28,439 nt of DNA from NCBI GenBank assembly GCA_002325605.1, contig DCSM01000041.1:1-28439 (forward strand). The letters run 5' to 3'. The stretch comes from Chloroflexaceae bacterium UBA1466. Its GTDB lineage: Bacteria; Chloroflexota; Chloroflexia; Chloroflexales; Chloroflexaceae. This document shows positions 23,580 through 28,439 of the stretch, piece by piece; positions within the stretch are counted from its first letter, which is position 1, and each line of letters begins with the position of its first letter. The notes under the pieces are model-generated. The model worked only from the letters and a program-made list of their open reading frames with translations. It ran no database searches and was not told the DNA's origin. Both the position numbers and the translations under genes were made by a program.

Positions 23580-23590
23580 TGGAGTAAAAT
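23562..23590 (+). promoter_or_regulatory. Promoter of the PCuAC-cytochrome-SCO1 operon
   Basis: TTGGCT (23562-23567), a 17-base spacer, and TAAAAT (23585-23590). The start of transcription would be near 23597, giving a leader of about 75 bases before the ATG at 23672. Confidence 0.65.
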
Positions 23591-23671
23591 GCCAGCAGAG
23601 GTTTTTGATAAACCGTGTTTCAGGCAATGCCCCTCGCAGAGCGGGGGAGCGCAGAAAAGGACAAACCAAAG

Positions 23672-24214
23672 ATGCAGTTTCGGTACACTCTGATGGTCGG
23701 CTTGTGCGTGGCTCTTTTGACGGCTTGCGGGGGGGCGGCTCCCTCACCCGCTGCGGGTTCCAAAACGATAGCCACCAAGAATGTGTGGGTGCGGGTAGCC
23801 ACGGTTACGGGCGAAGGCAATGGCAGCATCCCAGGACAGGCGGAAACTCAGCCCATGAGTGGGGACATGACAATGGGGAATCTGAGCGGCAAGACCAGCG
23901 CCGCTTATATGACGCTGGAGAACGCCAGCGATGTCCCCGATGCCTTGCTAAAGGCCAGCGTCAGCAGCGACGTGGCCGAAAAGGCTGAACTTCACACGAC
24001 GGTTAGAGAAGGCGAAATTATGAAGATGCGCCCCGTCGACCAGATTGAAATCCCGGCCAAGGGAGAAGCTCAACTTCAGCCAGGTGGTTTCCATATAATG
24101 CTGCTCAACTTGAAAAAAGACCTCAAGGAAAACGATGTCGTAACGCTCACGCTGACTTTGAAAAGCGGCGAGCTACAGGTAGGGGCCCCCGTTCTCAACG
24201 AACCGATTCCGTAG
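23672..24214 (+). CDS. PCuAC-type copper chaperone lipoprotein
   Basis: Extracytoplasmic Cu(I) carrier that helps load the CuA centre of cytochrome oxidase. I place the start at the ATG at 23672, where an AAGGA site precedes a clear lipoprotein signal with the lipobox LTAC (C19); the frame is open further upstream but encodes a charged stretch before the signal. The 180-residue product has AAYMTLENASDVPDALLKA, then AELHTT, MKMRPVDQIEI and PGGFHIMLLNL, the Met/His ligand set of the PCuAC (DUF461) fold. A linker insertion between NVWVR and AAYMT (about residues 45-72) contains Met residues (PMSGDMTMGNLSG) that could also touch copper. It is first in an operon with a cytochrome c lipoprotein and SCO1. 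Confidence 0.88.
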   Translation: MQFRYTLMVGLCVALLTACGGAAPSPAAGSKTIATKNVWVRVATVTGEGNGSIPGQAETQPMSGDMTMGNLSGKTSAAYMTLENASDVPDALLKASVSSDVAEKAELHTTVREGEIMKMRPVDQIEIPAKGEAQLQPGGFHIMLLNLKKDLKENDVVTLTLTLKSGELQVGAPVLNEPIP

Positions 24215-24228
24215 GGATTTATTGAGGT

Positions 24229-24265
24229 TGTGCGCCGGGCGGCGCGAAGCGCCGCCCGGCGCACA
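24229..24265 (+). repeat. GC-only long hairpin, copy C
   Basis: Perfect 17-bp arms (24229-24245 and 24249-24265) around a GAA loop, 15 bases after the PCuAC stop. No T-tract follows. It shares GTGCGCC with copy B. Confidence 0.85.
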
Positions 24266-24284
24266 GTCTGTAGAAAAACAGGGA

Positions 24285-24710
24285 ATGCACCACCTAAGTG
24301 TTAGACTTCCAGCCCTTTTGCTCCTCCTCTTTTTTTTAGGCGCTTGCACCAAAAGCCCAACTGCTGCAACTCCAGTAGCAACTCCACCACTTGGCCAGGC
24401 CCCAGCGGGCGAAAAACTTTTTAATGCGACGCTCCAGTTAGTTGGCGCTCCAACTTGTAGTGTTTGTCATGTTCTCAACCCAGGTGATGAGCCAATTGTG
24501 GGGCCTAATTTGAGCAACTTGGCCAAAGAAGCGGGCACGCGCAAGCCTGGCATGAGCGCCAAAACTTATTTACGCGAGGCGCTGCTTGAACCTAACACCT
24601 TTGTGGTGGAGGGTTATCAGGCGGGAATTATGCCCCAAAACTATGGTGATCTTCTCACTGAACCACAACTTGAAGATTTAGTCGCTTATCTGCTGACTTT
24701 AGGAGAGTGA
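24285..24710 (+). CDS. c-type cytochrome lipoprotein
   Basis: A small electron-transfer protein of 141 residues. The signal has a very hydrophobic core (PALLLLLFFLGAC) ending in a lipobox with C21, so it should be tethered to the outer face of the membrane. One heme-attachment motif CSVCH is at residues 58-62. The probable axial Met is in AGIMPQNYGDLL (about residue 115), followed by the usual C-terminal helix LEDLVAYLLTLG. The start is the ATG at 24285; the frame is open back to a TTG at 24222 but that part is hairpin C. The ribosome site is weak (GGGA directly before the ATG). Its place between PCuAC and SCO1 suggests it serves or feeds the terminal oxidase. Confidence 0.87.
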   Translation: MHHLSVRLPALLLLLFFLGACTKSPTAATPVATPPLGQAPAGEKLFNATLQLVGAPTCSVCHVLNPGDEPIVGPNLSNLAKEAGTRKPGMSAKTYLREALLEPNTFVVEGYQAGIMPQNYGDLLTEPQLEDLVAYLLTLGE

Positions 24711-24714
24711 TCTT

Positions 24715-25371
24715 TTGGACCAATCAAGATTTAAGCAGACTTTGAACAAAGTTTGGCTTCTTAGCTGCTTCTTAATGCTTTTAATCATTGGTTGCGGAGC
24801 TAAAAATAATGCTTCCCCCTCTACCAGTGGCGAAATTCGTTCGCAAGGGATGCCTGTTCCAACCAAAGGTACGCCAATCAATCCGCCTCGCGCCGTAGCT
24901 GATTTCACGCTCCAGAATCAAGAAAATAAACCTTTCAAATTGAGTGAATTGCGTGGCAAACCTGTTTTAGTCTATTTTGGCTACACTTTTTGCCCCGATG
25001 TCTGCCCAACCACTTTGGCCGAAATGGTGCGAGTCAAGCGCGATCTGGGCGAAAAAGGAAAAGAAGTTGGGTTTCTTTTCATTAGCGTAGATGGCGAACG
25101 AGATACAACGCAAGTTATTGCCCGCTATCTCACCGCATTTGACAAAGATTTCATTGGTCTCACGGGCGATGAACAAACTATTCGGCGCATTGGGGCCGAT
25201 TATGGGATTTATTTCAAGAAGCAAGTCGTGGAAGGGACAAGCGCCGCTTATCTCGTCGACCATAGTGCCGCGACCTATCTTTTAGACCGCGAAGGCCGCC
25301 TCGCCATGATCTATAATTATGGCACACCCCACACCGTTATGAGCAAAGATGTCTTGCCCCTTTTGCCATAA
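24715..25371 (+). CDS. SCO1/SenC-family copper-delivery lipoprotein
   Basis: Thioredoxin-like protein that metallates or reduces the CuA site of cytochrome c oxidase. The start is TTG at 24715 with AGGAGAG eight bases upstream, just before the previous stop. The 218-residue product has a hydrophobic signal ending in IIGC (C27), then the thioredoxin fold (DFTLQNQENKPFKLSELRGKP). The copper ligands are visible: C93 and C97 in TFCPDVCPTT, and the His in LVDHSAATYL (about 183). FISVDGERDT and the closing GTPHTVMSKDVLPLL fit the family. It is the last gene of the copper operon. Confidence 0.93.
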   Translation: MDQSRFKQTLNKVWLLSCFLMLLIIGCGAKNNASPSTSGEIRSQGMPVPTKGTPINPPRAVADFTLQNQENKPFKLSELRGKPVLVYFGYTFCPDVCPTTLAEMVRVKRDLGEKGKEVGFLFISVDGERDTTQVIARYLTAFDKDFIGLTGDEQTIRRIGADYGIYFKKQVVEGTSAAYLVDHSAATYLLDREGRLAMIYNYGTPHTVMSKDVLPLLP

Positions 25372-25420
25372 AAACTTGGGTCGTCCTCTATGGGTTCTTT
25401 TGGGAACTGGAATCCGCTGA

Positions 25421-25456
25421 CTTTAGCCCTTGGCCCCCAAAGGCTAAAGCCTTTGG
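25421..25456 (+). repeat. Overlapping inverted repeats downstream of SCO1
   Basis: CTTTAGCCCTTGG (25421-25433) can pair with CCAAAGGCTAAAG (25437-25449) with one mismatch. The latter's CCAAAGGCT (25437-25445) can instead pair perfectly with AGCCTTTGG (25448-25456). The two hairpins exclude each other. The element lies in the convergent gap between SCO1 and the nuclease gene and may act as a bidirectional stop, though no long T-tract follows. Confidence 0.6.
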
Positions 25457-25486
25457 CCTCCTGGATCTTAGCTTCACCACTATTGA

Positions 25487-26191
25487 CTAAGGAAGTTTTA
25501 GCACGATTAGCACGGTTAGCAGATTCACCAAAATGCAAGAAGCTAAGACTAATCGCAAAAAAAGCAGCTTTTGACGGGCCTCTTCAGCTTCACGTCGCTT
25601 TGCAGTAAGTTTTGTACCATCCCAAAGTTCAATTGGATGCCCTTGCGCTTCTGTATAACCTTGGGGTGTAAAGCGACTTGTGGTAATTAAGAAGGCCCGT
25701 TTGGCTTTTTGGATATGCAGGGTTCCAACTAATTCCCGCACTTTGCTCGGTGGAACCTGATCTTTATAGCGTTTACATTGCACAATACAGCGTTGGCCTC
25801 GATAAACGCCCCGCAAATCTACTCCTTGATCGCCTCCGCCACCGACTCGAATGACATCTTTCCAGCCGCTTGCTTCTAAAAGCATTTTGGTAAAGATTTC
25901 AAAATCTTCAGGACTCTGCTGCGTCGCCCAAACAGAGCGCAAACGTTGTTTTATTTGCCTGCGCTCCTTCGCAACTCGCGTGAAAATGAAGCGAAGCAAG
26001 AATAATGAGCTAAGACAAACCCCTAGAATCAACAGAATTCGCCAGTTAAACAGCTTAATCTGTTGCAAACTGAGAATAAAAGCCAGAAAAATCAGCCCCA
26101 AACCCCATTTGAAAATCTCCTGGAGCCTATTTGGCCTTGGCCCCGCTTTCCTGCTTCTGAAACTCCGCCCCGAAGCTTGCACCCGTTTCAT
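25487..26191 (-). CDS. Membrane-anchored Mrr-type restriction endonuclease-like protein
   Basis: A 234-residue protein with two membrane helices near the N-terminus (about 28-42 and 50-70), a cytoplasmic nuclease domain, and another hydrophobic helix at the end (about 210-232). The nuclease part has the Mrr/PD-(D/E)xK core: D125 in GGGGDQGVDLRG, then Q138-C-K140 in CIVQCKRYK, followed by the helix VRELVGTLHIQKAKRAFLIT that is typical of the restriction endonuclease-like (Mrr_cat) family. Mrr proteins in the type IV group cut modified DNA; this one could do so at the membrane or act in another DNA-processing role. Its ATG overlaps the response-regulator TGA by four bases (ATGA), so translation is coupled to the two-component system. 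No methyltransferase is nearby. Confidence 0.85.
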   Translation of the reverse strand: MKRVQASGRSFRSRKAGPRPNRLQEIFKWGLGLIFLAFILSLQQIKLFNWRILLILGVCLSSLFLLRFIFTRVAKERRQIKQRLRSVWATQQSPEDFEIFTKMLLEASGWKDVIRVGGGGDQGVDLRGVYRGQRCIVQCKRYKDQVPPSKVRELVGTLHIQKAKRAFLITTSRFTPQGYTEAQGHPIELWDGTKLTAKRREAEEARQKLLFLRLVLASCILVNLLTVLIVLKLP

Positions 26192-26931
26192 GTGCCTTTG
26201 TCCGCTTCAGGTTGCTCGCCCAGTTCTTCGCTCGTATGCTCATAGCCCATCTTGATCCAGCCTTTCTGAATCGCATACATCACGGCCATCGTGCGATCAT
26301 TGACCTGCAATTTGCGTAAAATCGAGGTGATGTGGTTTTTGACCGTTTGGCTACTAATGCTGAGTTCATTGGCAATCTCTTTATTCGCCAAACCTCGTGC
26401 AATACAATCTAAAATCTCAATTTCACGGCTGGTCAGCGGCGCAAAAAGCGTGTTTTCTTGATCATCTTCGCTGGCCGCTAATTCCCGAAATTGGTGTAAC
26501 ACGCGAGTCGCCACATGCGGCTTGGCCAGCACTCGCTCGTTGATCAGGTAATGCCCACTGGCTACTTCCCGAATCGTGCGAATAAGCTCGCTGGGCTGGA
26601 CATCTTTGGAGGAATAGGCCGAAGCCCCAACTTTAATCGCTTGAAAAAGTTGGTCGTCATCTTCATAGACGCTTAAAACAATGAGATTGATATGGGGATA
26701 ATGGCGTTTGATGACTCGCGCAACTTCTAAACCATTCAGACCTGGCAGGTTAATATCTAACAGAATCACATCGGGGAGAAACTTATCGGTTAGTTTAATC
26801 GCTTCGCGCCCATTCCCCGCTTCCCCAATCACTTCCATATCCACTTCTTCCTCTAAACTCCAGCGCACCCCTTGCCGAAAAAGCGGATGATCATCAATAA
26901 TCAAAATCCGAATCTTGGTTTTAGGCCCCAT
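26188..26931 (-). CDS. NarL/FixJ-family response regulator
   Basis: A DNA-binding regulator of 247 residues. The receiver domain has the acidic pair D13/D14 (LIIDDHPLFRQG), phospho-acceptor D59 in VILLDINLPG, and K109 in AYSSKD. A LuxR-type helix-turn-helix follows at about 168-228 (LTSREIEILDCIARGLANKE, then SISSQTVKNHITSILRKL). A short acidic tail ends the protein. GGAG lies five bases before the ATG, 13 bases after the kinase stop, so it is co-transcribed with its sensor. Its targets are unknown; the coupled downstream gene is a membrane-anchored nuclease. Confidence 0.95.
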   Translation of the reverse strand: MGPKTKIRILIIDDHPLFRQGVRWSLEEEVDMEVIGEAGNGREAIKLTDKFLPDVILLDINLPGLNGLEVARVIKRHYPHINLIVLSVYEDDDQLFQAIKVGASAYSSKDVQPSELIRTIREVASGHYLINERVLAKPHVATRVLHQFRELAASEDDQENTLFAPLTSREIEILDCIARGLANKEIANELSISSQTVKNHITSILRKLQVNDRTMAVMYAIQKGWIKMGYEHTSEELGEQPEADKGT

Positions 26932-26944
26932 ACCAACTCCATTT

Positions 26945-27976
26945 CTATTTGCGTAAGGATAGCGTTACCAAAACTTCTGTTCCGTGGCCCTGGCGCGAAG
27001 TTACCACAAATTTAGCGCCCACCAACTCCGCCCGCTCCCGCATACTGGTCAACCCCCAACTCTCGCGCCCCGCCCGCCGCGCCACTTCGCGGGGGTTGAA
27101 CCCTGGCCCATCGTCGCGGATGCTCAACTGCAAGGTCTCTTTGCGCCACCCCAAATTGACTTGAATCGCTGCGCCGCGAGCGTGTTTATGGGCATTTTGC
27201 AGCGCTTCCTGGACGATGCGGTAAAGCACAATCTCAACTTCGGTGGGCAAACGGGGCAGCGGGTCTGGCTCAAACTTCACGCGAGTCCCGTAAGCCGTGC
27301 TATAGCGTTGAATGTAATCGTGGAGCGCCGGCACTAACCCCTGGTCGGCCAGCTTCCCTGGGCGCAAATCGGCAATAAATTGGCGAATCTCTTGCAGCCC
27401 TTCGCGGGTAACATCGCACAAGCGATCCAAATTCAGTTGCAAGCGGTCTAAGCGCTGCTCCTGGAGCAACGAACGGCTTTGCGAAAGCCCCATCAACGTA
27501 TTGGCTAAAACCTGGGCCGGCCCATCATGCACCTCGCGGGCCAAGCGCACCCGCTCCTCCTCGCGCCCCAGAATCACCTGCGAGCGCAAGGCCAAGACCC
27601 ACGGGTCAGCCGCTTCTTCCTCGGCGCTCGGCCCGCCCAAGCTGGCGCTGCTCATATCGATCTGGCGCACTAATTGGTCAAGTTGCTTGAGGGCATGTTC
27701 CAACCCCACACTTTCCTGCGCCAGCACATTCCGCGCCAGCCGCAACGCCTGCTCCCGTTCCCCAAAACTTTGCACGTGGGGCGAAGCCTGCTGGAGCGCA
27801 AATTGGGTTTGGATTTTCGCTTCCTCCAAAACCCGCTCCGCTTTGCGGAGGTCAACCTTGAGTTGCCCCTGCCGCTCCTGCGCCTGCTGCACCATGACCC
27901 CTAACCGTTGAAGCAAATCGCTCACAATGGCTTGGGCCTGGGGCAACAAGGCCGCCGCTTCAAGTATTTCTGGCAT
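26945..27976 (-). CDS. DegS-like soluble sensor histidine kinase
   Basis: A 343-residue kinase of the HisKA_3 type. No membrane helix is present. The first 110 residues are a long coiled coil (LRKAERVLEEAKIQTQ, then ARNVLAQESVGLEHALKQL), as in the cytoplasmic DegS sensor. The phospho-accepting His is H150 in EERVRLAREVHDGPAQ. The ATP-binding domain has the N-box IVQEALQNAHKHA and the G-boxes DDGPGF and GLTSMRERAEL. AAAGGAC sits about nine bases before the ATG. The signal is likely intracellular, as there is no recognisable PAS or GAF domain. The gene heads the kinase-regulator-nuclease operon. Its DNA is more GC-rich than its neighbours. Confidence 0.94.
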   Translation of the reverse strand: MPEILEAAALLPQAQAIVSDLLQRLGVMVQQAQERQGQLKVDLRKAERVLEEAKIQTQFALQQASPHVQSFGEREQALRLARNVLAQESVGLEHALKQLDQLVRQIDMSSASLGGPSAEEEAADPWVLALRSQVILGREEERVRLAREVHDGPAQVLANTLMGLSQSRSLLQEQRLDRLQLNLDRLCDVTREGLQEIRQFIADLRPGKLADQGLVPALHDYIQRYSTAYGTRVKFEPDPLPRLPTEVEIVLYRIVQEALQNAHKHARGAAIQVNLGWRKETLQLSIRDDGPGFNPREVARRAGRESWGLTSMRERAELVGAKFVVTSRQGHGTEVLVTLSLRK

Positions 27977-28039
27977 GCTTTTTTGTCCTTTGCTAAAGAT
28001 CAGAACCGTTCCTTTGGAGAAAACTTCCTTATCGCAGGC

Positions 28040-28144
28040 TTAGACCGTAGCGCAGGCTTCTAGCCTGCGGGACAGGCAGGATGCCTGTCCTCCACCAGTG
28101 CTAATCTTCACTATTCCCGCTAAAGCCTGCTCAATTTGCTTCAC
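28040..28144 (-). pseudogene. Truncated start of a toxin gene, interrupted by a repeat
   Basis: A GTG at 28144 overlaps the TGA of the antitoxin gene by four bases (GTGA), the classic junction of a toxin-antitoxin pair. The reading frame begins VKQIEQALAGIVKIST, which resembles the short leader before the LDT motif of PIN-type toxins. It then runs straight into the 54-bp repeat (28045-28098) and stops at 28042-28040 after 34 codons. No nuclease residues remain. The match to a PIN-toxin leader is from memory of the family. Confidence 0.4.
28045..28098 (+). repeat. Dispersed 54-bp double-hairpin repeat, copy 2
   Basis: Same unit as 495-548. The first hairpin is identical. The second has arms GGACAGGCA (28070-28078) and TGCCTGTCC (28082-28090) around the same GGA loop, so both arms changed together. 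It lies between the sensor kinase and the antitoxin gene. A further CGCAGGCTT copy lies just upstream (28033-28041), and the window ends in AGCCTGCGGG, perhaps the start of another copy. Confidence 0.85.
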
Positions 28145-28377
28145 AGACGTTGCTCCCATTCAGCCCGTAACGTAGCTACATATTCTTGGGCATCTATACC
28201 TTCCCATAGCTCCGCGCCTAAACCTGCTAATTCCAATAAACTCCGCTGTTTTGAAGGTTTCGGGTCTAAAGCTAATTGTTGACTAATCAAAGCGATTAGG
28301 CGTAATTGTTCAGGAGCCGATAGCTGCTTGATATAGTTTTGGTACAATCCTTCAATTGTGCATGGTGAAGAAGTCAT
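28141..28377 (-). CDS. VapB-like antitoxin, apparently orphan
   Basis: A 78-residue protein. A helical N-terminus (LSAPEQLRLIALISQQLA) is followed by SLLELAGLGAELWEGIDAQEYVATLRAEWE, a tail I associate with antitoxins of PIN-domain systems; the Leu/Gly/Trp/Asp pattern would wrap the toxin. AGGAG lies about nine bases before the ATG. There is no intact toxin gene directly downstream: the expected position holds a short frame cut by a repeat. It could be a relic, or could act on another toxin in the cell. Confidence 0.65.
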   Translation of the reverse strand: MTSSPCTIEGLYQNYIKQLSAPEQLRLIALISQQLALDPKPSKQRSLLELAGLGAELWEGIDAQEYVATLRAEWEQRL

Positions 28378-28439
28378 CGCAATTTCTCCTTTATATCTAA
28401 AACCCAGCCCTTGGCTAATCTACTTCCCCAGCCTGCGGG

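Overview
The window looks like a piece of a Chloroflexota chromosome (Anaerolineae-like at a guess). This is inferred from the gene content: a split glycine decarboxylase, a DegS-type sensor pair, GH57 with DUF3536, GlgE, and bacterial PH-domain membrane proteins. Many genes start with TTG or GTG, and several promoters have a strong TGG-extended -10 box. No rRNA or tRNA gene, CRISPR array or complete insertion sequence is visible. SCO1, a PCuAC copper chaperone and a c-type cytochrome lipoprotein point to aerobic respiration with a CuA-type oxidase.

Layout. 1-340 (-) is the start of a two-helix membrane protein that runs off the left edge. 719-3011 (+) holds gltX and cmk. 3031-7714 (+) holds a polytopic membrane protein with two bacterial PH domains, a secreted or membrane-anchored protein with a GATase-like fold, and an ABC ATPase with no recognisable permease beside it. 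7793-8987 (+) holds a YccF protein and a toxin-antitoxin-like pair (HicB-like protein plus PIN nuclease). 9036-12009 (+) holds gcvH, gcvPA, an SDR whose catalytic Tyr is His, and a MazG-like pyrophosphohydrolase, closed by a clear intrinsic terminator.

12202-23394 (-) is a block of alpha-glucan metabolism: glgE (maltosyl transfer from maltose-1-phosphate), glgB (branching), treZ (trehalose release) and a GH57/DUF3536 glycosidase. It ends with a Ser/Thr kinase fused to a right-handed beta-helix. glgE has a good promoter (TTGGCT-17-TATAAT) placed back to back with the promoter of the copper operon. The glgE-glgB gap contains what looks like a decayed transposon tnpB tail and a short tandem repeat.

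23672-25371 (+) is a copper-delivery operon: PCuAC lipoprotein, cytochrome c lipoprotein, SCO1. 25487-27976 (-) is a three-gene operon: a DegS-like soluble histidine kinase, a NarL/FixJ response regulator, and a membrane-anchored Mrr-type nuclease whose start overlaps the regulator stop by four bases. 28141-28377 (-) is a VapB-like antitoxin whose toxin appears to be cut off after about 16 codons by a dispersed palindromic repeat.

Two classes of dispersed palindromic DNA stand out. One is a 54-bp double hairpin present at both ends of the window (495-548 and 28045-28098), in which four of five differences are base-pair-preserving. The other is a set of three GC-only long hairpins placed between genes (2222-2260, 9450-9489, 24229-24265).
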